Assembly (NCBI GenBank): GCA_001872725.1
Contig: MNWR01000076.1
Span: forward strand, 1-40,919
Source: Proteobacteria bacterium CG1_02_64_396
GTDB lineage: Bacteria; Pseudomonadota; MNWR01; CG1-02-64-396
Length of the DNA: 40,919 bases
Direction: 5' to 3'
The translations under genes were made by a program, and so were the position numbers. The stretch's first letter is position 1; each line of letters begins with the position of its first letter. The notes beneath the pieces are model-generated. The model was not told the origin of the DNA and ran no database searches. It was given only the letters and a program-made list of their open reading frames with translations. Of this stretch, positions 1 to 8,385 are shown one piece after another.

Positions 1-132
1 CGGGTAATCGGTCCAAATTCCCCCGGTTTTTCGTCACATAGCCACCACTATGATCCTCAAAACCGTGAAAATTTGGCCTCGATTCCCCACTCGGCTCGCT
101 ACGGACGCTCAAGCCCGACAGACTCCTAGACA

Positions 133-200
133 AGCGCTGATTGATTAAGGAAACGTTGATTAAAGACCTCCTGCCTTGAATCGGCACGCTGCGCCAAAAA
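133..200. repeat. Degenerate/partial copy of the three-hairpin intergenic repeat (family A)
   Basis: It contains a TAAGGAAACGTTGATT end (TA at 146-147) followed by the first hairpin arm pair around CCTCCTGCC and the linker CACGCTGCGCC, also seen in the inverted copy near 37.08 kb. The central and right hairpins of the full element are missing. Confidence 0.55.
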
Positions 201-230
201 AGCCGCATCGAGACGTCTGGGTTTTTCAGC

Positions 231-334
231 CTAACCCGGATTTTTCAGCAATGTGCTCAATGATCGCGTAGGAGCTTGTTCGCACTGAGGCGAGAAGCGC
301 GGGCGGAACAATATTGATGAGAAATCCGGGCTAA
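231..334. repeat. Short element with ~22-bp terminal inverted repeats (MITE-like)
   Basis: The left end (231-252) and the reverse complement of the right end (313-334) share the core CCCGGATTT-TCA-CAAT with a few mismatches, and both ends are flanked by TA. The ~60-bp interior has no coding potential. The right border carries the CTA that is the TAG stop of the ybbP-type gene. The ends look like those of small non-autonomous IS derivatives, but the parent IS family is not identified. Positions 1-230 hold no gene; a degenerate copy of the three-hairpin repeat lies at about 133-200. Confidence 0.55.
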
Positions 335-2811
335 GCCCCCTCCCGCAGCAATGCCACTGGCGGGGTGCGCAGGGCGTGACGGCTGCCCCATAGCCCCACC
401 AGCACCGTCAGCGCCACCGCCATCACCCCCCCCAGCAGCAACACCCCCATGTCGGGCAGGTAGTCGACCCCCAGAATCGCCCGGCTTACCCCCCAGGCGG
501 CCACCCCCGCCCCCGTACTTCCCAACCCCGCCGCTGCCAACCCGAGCAGGGTTAGGCGCAGCGCCGCAAGCGACACAATCCGCCGTCGTGAGGCGCCCAG
601 GGTGCGTAGCAGCGCGGTCTCTCGGGCGGTGCGGGCATGTTCGGCGGCGACCACCGCCACCAGCACCGCCAGCGACGAAGCCAATGCAAACCCGGCCAGC
701 AGGGTCGCCGCTCCGGTCAGCCGCCCGACCAACTCTTGCAGGGTGGTCGCCACCGCCGCCACGTCGATCAAGGTGACATTGGGGTACTGGGCCACCAGCT
801 CTTGTTCGATGGCGGCCTCCTTGCCGGGGGGCAGGCGCAGGGCGGCGATGAAGGTGGCGGGGCGATCCTGTAAGGCGGGGGCCGAGAAGATGGCGAAGAA
901 GTTGGTCCGCATCGTCCCCCAGTCGACCTTGCGGATAGAGGTGACCTCCCCCTGCACCGCAAAACCCTGGGCGTCGAAGGTGAGTTGGCTGCCGAGCTTG
1001 AGCCCCAAGGTCTGCGCCCACCCCTCCTCCACCGAGATCTCTTGAACCTCGCTTCCGGCCTGCCACCACCGCCCGGCAATCAGATCCTCCCGCAGGTCGG
1101 GGGCGTCGAGCCAAGTCAGGTTGGTCTCCCGCTCGGCCATGCGCTGCGCTCGATCGGAAGAAAAGCTCTGGGCATCGATCGGCTGGCCGTCGATGGCGGT
1201 GAGCCGCGCCCGCACCACCGGGCGCAGATCGGGATCCACCACCCCTTCGCGGCGCAGCAGGGCAGAGATTCCCGCGACCTGATCGGGCTGCGCGTCGACC
1301 AGAAAGCGGTCGGGGGCGTTGGGGGGGACCTGGGCCTCCAGATGGCGGACCAGATCGGCCCGGGTCAGGGTCAGCACCAGCACCGCCATCAATCCCAACG
1401 CCAGGCAGGCGACCGCCAGCACCGGACCGCTCCCCCCCCGCACCAGACTGCCCACCGCATGGGCGGTCCACACCCGGCGGATTGGGATGCGGGCGGCCAG
1501 ATTGCGCATCAGCAAACCACCCCCGGCAAAGAAGAGGATCGCACCGCTTAAACCGGCCAGGGTTGGCCAGGCAAGCTCGGGGGATCCGGCTACCAGGGCG
1601 GTCAGCGCGGCGATCAGCAGCGTCGCAACACCGCTGGCAGCCCACACCGCCTTATCGCCTCGTTGATCGGTTGCTCCTTGGCGCAACACCTGCACCGGGG
1701 CGACCCGGCGTAGCTGGAGTAGGGGAGGAAGGGCGAAGGCGAGGGTCACGGTCAGCGCCGCCAGCACCCCCCAGAGGGCGGGAAGCAGGGTGGGTGGGGG
1801 AAGGTCGGTGGGGACCAGTCCGGCCAGCAACCAGGGAAGCGCCATTTGAATCGCATAGCCCAAGGCGGCGCCGAGCAGGCCGCCGATCAGCGCCACCCCC
1901 AGCGCCAGCCAGAGCTGCATTCCCAACACCACCGAGCCCGAGGCCCCCAGGCAGCGGAAGATGGCAGCGACCGGCACCTTGGCCCGTGCCTGACTGCCCG
2001 CCGCCACCGCCACCGCGCCGCCTGCGATGAGCAGCCCCGCCAGCGCCCCCAAACGCATAAAGTCGGCCGCCTGCTGCAAGATGCCTGCGGTCTGGCGCAG
2101 GCCATCTTTGGCGGTGGCGACATTGGCCCATTGCGGCACCTTCGGGGTGAGCGCCTGCACCAACCGGTTCGGCTCAGCACTGCGGTAGAGCAGGGTAAAA
2201 CGGGCGACCGAACCGGGCTGAATCAACTTGGCGCGCTCCAAATCGGCCAGATTCATCAGCACCCGGGGTCCGAGGGCGAAGGCATCGGCAACCCGATCGG
2301 GCTCCTCGACCAGCACCCCCCCGACCTTCAAGGTCGCCCAGCCCACCTCGATGGGGTCGCCAACCGCAATACCCAGGTTATCGAGCAGCGCCCGCTGCAC
2401 CCAGACCTGTCCTGAGGGGGGGATTGTGGGATCGCTGATGGCTTCCGCCCCGGCGACCGTCACCTTGCCGAGCAGGGGGTAGCCCTCCCCCGCCGCCTTG
2501 AGTTCGACCAGACGCAGACGGTCACCCGCCACCGCCATGGTGCGCAGTTCAACCACCGTGGTTTGGGGATGGAGTGCAGGCGGGAGGCTCTGCGCCAGGG
2601 GGCGCAGGTCGCGCCCCGCAGAGATGCGCACGTCGCCCCCCAGCAGTTGGGCCGAGCGCTGTTGCAGCGCCAGATCGACCCGCTCGGCAAACCCAGCCAC
2701 GGCGGTTAGCGCCGCTACCCCCACCGTCACGGCGAGCATCATCACCCGCAAAGAGCGGCCGGGGCGGCGCAGTTCGCGCAGGGTTAATTTGAGGGGAAGG
2801 GGGAGGTTCAT
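331..2811 (-). CDS. ybbP: YbbP-type ABC transporter permease (FtsX superfamily)
   Basis: A predicted inner-membrane permease of 826 aa, close to the ~804 aa of E. coli YbbP. It has the usual layout: an N-terminal TM helix, a periplasmic domain, an FtsX-type TM bundle near residues 250-370, a central TM pair, a second periplasmic domain, and a C-terminal FtsX bundle. Stretches such as PVVRARLTAI, NLTWLD, SVEEGWA and RKVDWGTMRTNFF closely recall E. coli YbbP. The ATG at 2811 is chosen over an upstream TTG at 2823; no strong ribosome-binding site is visible. In enterobacteria the gene follows ybbA, but here the YbbA-like ATPase is about 27 kb away. The TAG stop lies on the border of a palindromic element. 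The transported substrate is unknown; lipid or lipoprotein handling is only inferred. Confidence 0.88.
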   Translation of the reverse strand: MNLPLPLKLTLRELRRPGRSLRVMMLAVTVGVAALTAVAGFAERVDLALQQRSAQLLGGDVRISAGRDLRPLAQSLPPALHPQTTVVELRTMAVAGDRLRLVELKAAGEGYPLLGKVTVAGAEAISDPTIPPSGQVWVQRALLDNLGIAVGDPIEVGWATLKVGGVLVEEPDRVADAFALGPRVLMNLADLERAKLIQPGSVARFTLLYRSAEPNRLVQALTPKVPQWANVATAKDGLRQTAGILQQAADFMRLGALAGLLIAGGAVAVAAGSQARAKVPVAAIFRCLGASGSVVLGMQLWLALGVALIGGLLGAALGYAIQMALPWLLAGLVPTDLPPPTLLPALWGVLAALTVTLAFALPPLLQLRRVAPVQVLRQGATDQRGDKAVWAASGVATLLIAALTALVAGSPELAWPTLAGLSGAILFFAGGGLLMRNLAARIPIRRVWTAHAVGSLVRGGSGPVLAVACLALGLMAVLVLTLTRADLVRHLEAQVPPNAPDRFLVDAQPDQVAGISALLRREGVVDPDLRPVVRARLTAIDGQPIDAQSFSSDRAQRMAERETNLTWLDAPDLREDLIAGRWWQAGSEVQEISVEEGWAQTLGLKLGSQLTFDAQGFAVQGEVTSIRKVDWGTMRTNFFAIFSAPALQDRPATFIAALRLPPGKEAAIEQELVAQYPNVTLIDVAAVATTLQELVGRLTGAATLLAGFALASSLAVLVAVVAAEHARTARETALLRTLGASRRRIVSLAALRLTLLGLAAAGLGSTGAGVAAWGVSRAILGVDYLPDMGVLLLGGVMAVALTVLVGLWGSRHALRTPPVALLREGA

Positions 2812-2834
2812 GGGGCCGTCCAAGGGGTGGTTTG

Positions 2835-2850
2835 CCCCCCCAAAAGGGGG
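2835..2850. other. C7-A4-G5 hairpin between two minus-strand genes
   Basis: A run of C (2835-2841), four A and five G directly precede the stop codon of the small secreted-protein gene on the plus strand. On the minus strand this is a G/C hairpin immediately after that stop and ahead of the permease start. It could act as an attenuator or weak terminator. There is no long U tract. Confidence 0.35.
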
Positions 2851-3252
2851 TTAAAGATCGTGAAACCCTTGGGGAATCGTCTCTTTTTGCGTAGGTTTGG
2901 TCGGGATGTGCCTCTCGATCTCGATGGGGTCGCCCTGTTTGCGCACCACCTGCAAGATCTTGTCGACCGGAACGATTACCTCGCCGGTGTCGTATTCGTC
3001 GGCGTAATCCTTGTAGTGATCGCTCTCCTCCTCGTAGTAGCGGCAGTTCTCGACTTTGACGAAGCGGAAGTTCAGTCGCATGCCGGTCAGTTCGTCGTAG
3101 ACCGACCGCTCCATCTGACCGGTGATGTAGCCGCTGTCGCTGCCCAATCCGGCAACCTCGACCTCGACCCAAATTTTCTCACCCGCCCAGGCGGTGGGAA
3201 GCAGGAACAGGGTCGCCAACCCCCACACCAGCCGCATCATCGTTTTGTTCAT
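2851..3252 (-). CDS. Small exported protein of unknown function
   Basis: 133 aa. Residues 1-23 look like a Sec signal peptide (basic start, hydrophobic core LVWGLATLFLLP, cleavage after AWA), so the product is probably periplasmic. The mature part is acidic, with a Tyr/Asp/Glu-rich stretch (YYEEESDHYKDYADEYD) that could bind cations, though this is inference. A perfect AGGAGG precedes the ATG at 3252. It lies 39 bp upstream of the ybbP-type permease on the same strand and may be co-transcribed with it. No family was recognised. Confidence 0.75.
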   Translation of the reverse strand: MNKTMMRLVWGLATLFLLPTAWAGEKIWVEVEVAGLGSDSGYITGQMERSVYDELTGMRLNFRFVKVENCRYYEEESDHYKDYADEYDTGEVIVPVDKILQVVRKQGDPIEIERHIPTKPTQKETIPQGFHDL

Positions 3253-3322
3253 CTGGCCTCCTCGGCAGGTTCATCCCCGCCGCCGTTGCTTGTGTTCATG
3301 ATCCAGAAGCTGTTTCCCACCC

Positions 3323-3456
3323 TAAGGAGACGCTGATTAAAGGCTCCCGCCTTTTTCAGCAGGGCTTCGGCGACTTAGGTCGCCTCCTACGACGGCGCTA
3401 TTTTGGCAACCCATCCCTGGATCGCTCGGAAGCGCTATTCAATCAGCGCTTCCCTA
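3323..3456. repeat. Full copy of the three-hairpin TIR element (family A)
   Basis: A 134-bp element bounded by TA. The left end is TAAGGAGACGCTGATT and the right end AATCAGCGCTTCCCTA, forming terminal inverted repeats. Inside are hairpin 1 (around GGCTCCCGCC), a central GGCGAC/GTCGCC-type hairpin followed by TCCTACGACGG, and the block ATTTTGGCAACCCATCCCTGG before the right-hand hairpin. The CTA at the right border (3454-3456) is the TAG stop codon of the MscS gene. Confidence 0.75.
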
Positions 3457-4512
3457 AATCAAATCCTCTTCCCGTGCGGCAATGATCTGCACCAGCCGCT
3501 CCATCCGGGCGGTCAGTCGACCCCGTTTGGCCTCGGCCTCCACTTTTTCGTCCCCCTCCATCGATTTGAGCGCATCCTGCAGCGCCTCGATTTGCTCTTT
3601 GAGGGCATCGAGGCGCAGCTTGAGCCGCTCCACCGACTCGGCCTCCTCCGCCTTGTCGAAGATCATCGCCTCGAATCTGCCGGAGTTTTCCTCCTCGACC
3701 CCGTTCACCCGCCGGGGGATGAAGCGCCGTTCGGGGGTGATGGCCCGGGTATTCATAAAGGTGGGGGAGACGATCTCGACCCCCCCCTCATGCAGGGCAT
3801 CGAGCATCTGAGTCCGCAACCGGGAGCGGGCCGAGAGCAGCCCCTTGATTTCGGTCAGCACCCCAGCCACCCGGTAGATCACCGAAAAATCGCCCAGCTC
3901 GATGACCTGAACGAAGGGCTCTTGCAGATCGGCCTGCTCGGCGGCTTGCAACAGCAGCGCCTCAATCCGGGCATGGGGGATGTCGTAGCCCAGCGACACC
4001 GTGGCCGACATAACCGTCCCCGAGGTGCGGATGACACTCACAGGATTGGTGGCCAACAAGATGTTGGGCAGGGTGGTCAGATCGCGGTCCTCGGTCTGGA
4101 TCTCAACGTGAAACAGACCCCGTTCCGAAACCCGGCCGAAGTGCTCCCCCACCTTAATGAAGTCACCCATGCGAAAACCCCGCACCGCCCGCAACATCAA
4201 CCCCGCCAGGGCGTTACCGATCAGGGTGGTCGAGGCCAGGGCGATGGCGGCCGAGAGGAGCAAGCCGATCAGACTCAGCAGCTGACCCCGCATGCTGTCG
4301 CCGAGGGGGAGCACCAGAATCATCATCAATAACCCAGCCAGCGAGATCGCCGAAAGGGTGAGCTGGCGTCGGGTTCGGTCGGCGCTCAGTCCATGGGTCG
4401 AGGTTTCGAACCAACGCCGGGTGAGCCAATAGGCGCCCATGATGAGGGCCAAAACCAGGGCCGAGGGGAATAATCCGGTCAGGTGTTCAACGGCCTGAGC
4501 GAGCGAGTCCAT
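3454..4512 (-). CDS. MscS-family mechanosensitive channel with C-terminal coiled coil
   Basis: 352 aa. Three or so N-terminal TM segments (residues ~10-100) lead into the MscS pore helix and beta domain (ALASTTLIGNALAGLMLRAVRG, then FRMGDFIKVGEHFGRV). The family opens under membrane tension and releases solutes on hypo-osmotic shock. After the cytoplasmic alpha/beta domain, residues ~285-352 form a charged heptad-like stretch that is probably a coiled coil, an addition to the minimal MscS plan. The ATG at 4512 has GGAG upstream; in-frame sequence beyond it (to 4863) runs antisense through the divergent neighbour. The TAG stop coincides with the border of the repeat at 3323-3456. Confidence 0.85.
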   Translation of the reverse strand: MDSLAQAVEHLTGLFPSALVLALIMGAYWLTRRWFETSTHGLSADRTRRQLTLSAISLAGLLMMILVLPLGDSMRGQLLSLIGLLLSAAIALASTTLIGNALAGLMLRAVRGFRMGDFIKVGEHFGRVSERGLFHVEIQTEDRDLTTLPNILLATNPVSVIRTSGTVMSATVSLGYDIPHARIEALLLQAAEQADLQEPFVQVIELGDFSVIYRVAGVLTEIKGLLSARSRLRTQMLDALHEGGVEIVSPTFMNTRAITPERRFIPRRVNGVEEENSGRFEAMIFDKAEEAESVERLKLRLDALKEQIEALQDALKSMEGDEKVEAEAKRGRLTARMERLVQIIAAREEDLI

Positions 4513-4681
4513 GGGGAGCTCCAGATGAACTTCTGCGTGAAATCCGATGGGCCATCCTACGCCGAGCCGGTGGAATTCCGATAGCGCGACCATCCGTTTG
4601 ACACCCAACCCAACCTCGGGAAGATGGAATTGGCCTTTTGTACGCAGGATTTCGTCGTCACCCCCGCAAAGGAAATGGACC

Positions 4682-6237
4682 ATGACCGCCGATGCCCAAG
4701 CCGTTGATCTCCCGCCCGCCATCACCCCCGGGCCGACCCCCGACACCCCCACCCGCGACCCGATCGATCCCATGACCCTGGCCAAGCAGGCGCCGGGGGT
4801 GATCCTGAGCCTGCTCGGGTGGTGGGGGGGGATCGCCCAAGGGCAGGGGGGGTGGATCCTCAACCTGATCTTCCTTGCCGGATTGGGGCTGCTGCTCTAC
4901 CGGCTCACCCTGGTTGGAGCGCTGCTGCAAGGAGGCGGAGCGCCGATTCCCCGGCTTTGGTTCAGCCTGCTGCTCCCCTTCACCCCCTTCGCCCCACCCC
5001 CCAACGCCACGATCCCACCCACCCCGCCGAGCCGGTGGACTTGGCTGCACACCCCCTATCTGGCGCTGGGCCTCATGGCGCTGGGGGCGGCCCTGTGGCT
5101 GGGATGGTCGGGGGGGCTCTCGACCTGGCTGGGACATGCCTTTCTCGATCAATGGGATGCCCAGGCGCGCCAATACCTACACGACGGTCGCAATACCGCG
5201 TTGGCGATCTTGGCGGTTGGGGAGCTGCTGCACGGCCTGCTGTCGGTGATTGAACACTTCACCCTCACCGTGGCCCCAATGGGGATGGGGGTCGATATCT
5301 CGCTCGGTCAGGTGGTCGCCCCCATCGACGAGGTGTTGGTCCGCTTCAACGACATCATGCTCGCCGCCACCGCCTCGTTGTGGATTCAGCAGATCTTGCT
5401 GGCGCTGGCTTTGGAGGGGCTCTTTGCGGTGGTGTTGCCGGTGGCGGCGGGGGTGTGGCTGGTCTCCCTCTTCCCCTCGGCATCGAGCCTGTTCTTGCGC
5501 CAGTTGGCGATGAAGATGGTGATGGTGACGTTGTTTGTGCGGCTGGCGATCCCCGCCATCGCCCAGGTCGGGATGCTGGCCGACCACTACGTCTTGGTGC
5601 CGCAACAAGATCTGACCACCTCGACCATCACCACCCTGGCCCGGCAGGTCGATCAAGGATCGATGCAATTCGCCGAAGAGCTCAGCCACATGGACGAAAC
5701 AAAGCCGCCCCAACCCAGGACGAAGGGGTGTGGTCGACCATCAGCCATTGGTGGGTCAAAAAACGGGATGCGGCGACCAGCAAGGTGCTCCAAGCCAAAG
5801 ACATCGCGGCGGCCCAGATCGACCACGCCATCGCCAACACCAAAACGGCGGCCCAATCGCTCCAAGAGCGGCTCGACACCGCCTCGGCTTCGCTGAGCAA
5901 AGCGGCCTCGGCCTTCAGTCCCACCCACTTTTTCGATTGGGCCAAGAACAAGAAAAAAGAGCTGTGGCATCGGGTTCAAACCCAATACACCGACCTCAAG
6001 CTCAAGATGGAGCAGATCAAGCAGCGGGTGCTGCACCTGATCGCCATCACCTTAATCCAGGTGATCGTGCTGCCGCTGCTCACCCTGTGGCTGATGAAGG
6101 TGCTCTTCGCCTGGGTGGCGGGGCCTGAGCAATACGCCCGCTTCGAAGAGGGGTTGCTGCGGCGCAAGCAAGAGGTAGATCGGATGCGGAATCAGTTGTG
6201 GGGAGGGGGCGCAAACAAAGTGGGGGCTACAGGGTGA
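4682..6237 (+). pseudogene. Multi-pass membrane protein, reading frame broken by an apparent 1-nt deletion near 5690-5705
   Basis: Starts at ATG 4682 with AAAGGAA upstream. The first frame gives ~338 credible residues: a Pro-rich N-terminus, then several TM segments (LILNLIFLAGLGLLLYRL; YLALGLMALGAALWLGW; ILLALALEGLFAVVLPVAAG; MVMVTLFVRLAIPAIA). It continues to ELSHMDETK and then becomes low-complexity nonsense to 5896. The next frame carries the natural continuation from about KAAPTQDEGVWSTISHWW: an Ala/Gln-rich amphipathic helix and a C-terminal TM hairpin (LIQVIVLPLLTLWLMKVLFAW). One extra A in GAAAC at ~5697 would restore a single 518-aa protein. A separate second gene starting at GTG 5728 (AGGA upstream) is a weaker alternative. 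No family was recognised. It is divergent from the MscS gene. Confidence 0.6.
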
Positions 6238-6378
6238 TCGCGCTACGTCAAACGAATCCAAATTCGGACATTTTTCAGGACAAAATAGCGGACTTAGTCA
6301 ATCTAAGTATTTGTCGCGATTAACAGATTGGCCCTATATTGACCGGACATCCATTGGGACAAAACCGAGGTTTTTTGC

Positions 6379-7530
6379 ATGGCTGAGTTTTTCCGTCGGG
6401 TCGATACCCAGCGCTTCGGCCCCTTCGATCTACAGCTGGGGGTCGATGCCGCCGCCCTTGAAACCTTGCTGTTGCGGGTCGAAGACGCCCACGCCCGCTT
6501 TCGCAGCTCCCCCCTGGCCCAAGTGGCCACCCGCTTGGAGCGCGAGGTGGTCGTCAGCAGCATCTTCGGCACCAACAGCATTGAAGGGGCGGCTCTGAGC
6601 GAGGCGGAGACGGAGCAGGCCCTTTTGCTGGACCCCGAGCAAATCCAGGGGATCGAACAGCGGCGGGCGCTGAATCTCAAAGCCGCCTATACCTACGCCC
6701 AAGAACAGGCGGCGCAACCGACATGGCAACCCGATGCCGCCTTTGTTGGCCATGTTCACGCCCTCATCACCGACCAACTCCCCCACGAACACAATCGCCC
6801 AGGCCTACTGCGTAACAATCCCAAGGAGGTTGCGACCTATGTGGGGGATGCCACGCATGGGGGACGCTACAAGCCCCCTCAATACGGCGGCGACGTTCGG
6901 CTTCTGCTCGATGCCTTGATGGTTTGGCAACGGGAACTGGCCGAGGCGGGGGTTTCGGTACTGCTGCGCGCCCCCCTCACCCACCTCTATTTCGAGTTGA
7001 TTCACCCCTTCTGGGACGGCAACGGTCGGGTGGGGCGGGTGTTGGAGGCGACCTTGCTGCATACGGCGGGCTACCGCTACGCCCCCTTTGCTCAAGCCCG
7101 CTACTACTACGATCAAATCGACCGTTATTTCGCCCTGTTCAACCAATGTCGCAAACAATCGGCTGCCAAGAATCCGGCCCCCAACACCCCCTTCGTCCAT
7201 TTTTTTTTAGAGGGGATGCTCGTCGGCATCAATGCCCTGCATGACCGGGTCAATCGCCTGATCCATGTGCTGCTTTTCGAAAACGATCTCAAAAGGCTAC
7301 GTGACGACAAAACCCTCAATGCCCGGCAGTACGCGATTGCCACCCAAGTTTTGGAGGCCGGAGCCCCCATTCCCCTGGGGGAGTTGCGGAAAAAACCTTG
7401 GTATTTGGCCCTCTACCCCAAACTGACCGACAAAACCAAACAACGCGACCTGGGACAGCTAAGGGGGCTGGGGCTGATCGTCGTGGCCGCCGATAACCGG
7501 GTGTGGCCCGGCTGCTTCAACCCCGAATAG
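6379..7530 (+). CDS. Fic-domain protein (AMPylase-type), class II architecture
   Basis: 383 aa, likely cytoplasmic. The Fic active-site motif HPFWDGNGRVGR is complete (catalytic His ~210, phosphate-binding GNGR), so transfer of AMP or another phosphate-containing group to target hydroxyls is expected. Near residue 60 TNSIEG matches the (S/T)xxxE(G/N) inhibitory helix, with the Glu that normally blocks productive ATP binding, placed N-terminally as in class II Fic proteins. The C-terminal ~90 residues look like a helical/winged-helix domain (LGQLRGLGLIVVAADNRVW). No antitoxin gene is adjacent, fitting self-inhibition. It is convergent with the next gene (12-bp gap). Confidence 0.9.
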   Translation: MAEFFRRVDTQRFGPFDLQLGVDAAALETLLLRVEDAHARFRSSPLAQVATRLEREVVVSSIFGTNSIEGAALSEAETEQALLLDPEQIQGIEQRRALNLKAAYTYAQEQAAQPTWQPDAAFVGHVHALITDQLPHEHNRPGLLRNNPKEVATYVGDATHGGRYKPPQYGGDVRLLLDALMVWQRELAEAGVSVLLRAPLTHLYFELIHPFWDGNGRVGRVLEATLLHTAGYRYAPFAQARYYYDQIDRYFALFNQCRKQSAAKNPAPNTPFVHFFLEGMLVGINALHDRVNRLIHVLLFENDLKRLRDDKTLNARQYAIATQVLEAGAPIPLGELRKKPWYLALYPKLTDKTKQRDLGQLRGLGLIVVAADNRVWPGCFNPE

Positions 7531-7542
7531 CCCCGACCCCCC

Positions 7543-8376
7543 CTATTCCACCACCCGCACCGGGAACGGCTTGCTCGCCTCCCCCGCATAGAGGCTGCGG
7601 TGGGGGAAGGGGATCTCAATCCCGGCGGCGTCGAAGGCGATCTTGATCTCTTGGTAGATGGTGTTGCGCAGGTCGAGGTACCGCTCCCGGGTGGCCCAAA
7701 CCGAAAACTGAATGTCGAGGGAGGAGTCGCCGAATCCCTGAAAGATGTAGAGCGGTTTGGGCTCCTCAAGACACAGGGGATTGCGCTGCGCAACCTGCTC
7801 CAAAATCGCCCGCACCTTGTCTAGATCCTCTTTATAGGCGACCCCCACCTTCACATCGAGGCGGCGGATCGGGAACTGGGTCAGGTTGGTCACCTCGCTC
7901 TTGATCAAGGTCTCGTTGGGAATGCGCACGTAAAGGTTGTCGAAGGTGCGCAATTTGACCGAGAGCAGGTCGATGGCCAGCACCTCGCCGGTGGTCTCCC
8001 CCACTTTAATGACATCCCCCACCCCGAAGGGCTTTTCCCCCAGCAAAAACAGGCCGCTGATGAGGTTTGAGGCCGAGGTCTGGGAGGCAAAACCGATGGC
8101 GACCGTCAAGATCCCCGCCGCCCCCAGCAGCACGTCAAGGCTGAACCCCAGCTCCCGCAACGCCGAGATCAGGAACAGCAGCAGCACCAGGTAATAGCTG
8201 CCCTTGCGCAGCAACATGGCGTGGTGGGTGGTGAATTTCTTGCCGAACGCACGGTCGAGGGTGGCGCTCACCCCGCGGGCAATCAGCCACCCAGACACGA
8301 TCAGCAACGCCGCCCGCATCATGGTCATCGCCTGCTCGCCTTGCAGGGCGGCGGCGAGTTCTTGCCAGAATTCCAT
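7543..8376 (-). CDS. Small MscS-family mechanosensitive channel
   Basis: 277 aa, the size of minimal E. coli MscS (286 aa). Two or three TM helices come first, then a TM3 pore helix with MscS features (LLGAAGILTVAIGFASQTSASNLISGLFLL), followed by KPFGVGDVIKVGETTGEV of the beta domain and a soluble alpha/beta C-terminus. It shares the family with the 3.5-4.5 kb channel but lacks its coiled-coil tail. The start at 8376 (MEFWQEL) has GGAGGCAACC upstream. It lies 9 bp downstream of the DUF432-like gene, so the two are almost certainly co-transcribed. Confidence 0.92.
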   Translation of the reverse strand: MEFWQELAAALQGEQAMTMMRAALLIVSGWLIARGVSATLDRAFGKKFTTHHAMLLRKGSYYLVLLLFLISALRELGFSLDVLLGAAGILTVAIGFASQTSASNLISGLFLLGEKPFGVGDVIKVGETTGEVLAIDLLSVKLRTFDNLYVRIPNETLIKSEVTNLTQFPIRRLDVKVGVAYKEDLDKVRAILEQVAQRNPLCLEEPKPLYIFQGFGDSSLDIQFSVWATRERYLDLRNTIYQEIKIAFDAAGIEIPFPHRSLYAGEASKPFPVRVVE

Positions 8377-8385
8377 GGTTGCCTC

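Noticed and set aside
4513-4863. N-terminal extension of the first MscS protein
   Set aside because: The extension is antisense to the divergent membrane protein gene, has no TM or family match, and the ATG at 4512 has its own ribosome-binding site.
5694-5702. Programmed -1 ribosomal frameshift site (AAACAAA)
   Set aside because: The zero-frame codons are GAA ACA AAG, so the heptamer is not in the X-XXY-YYZ phase needed for canonical tandem slippage; a lost A explains the shift more simply.
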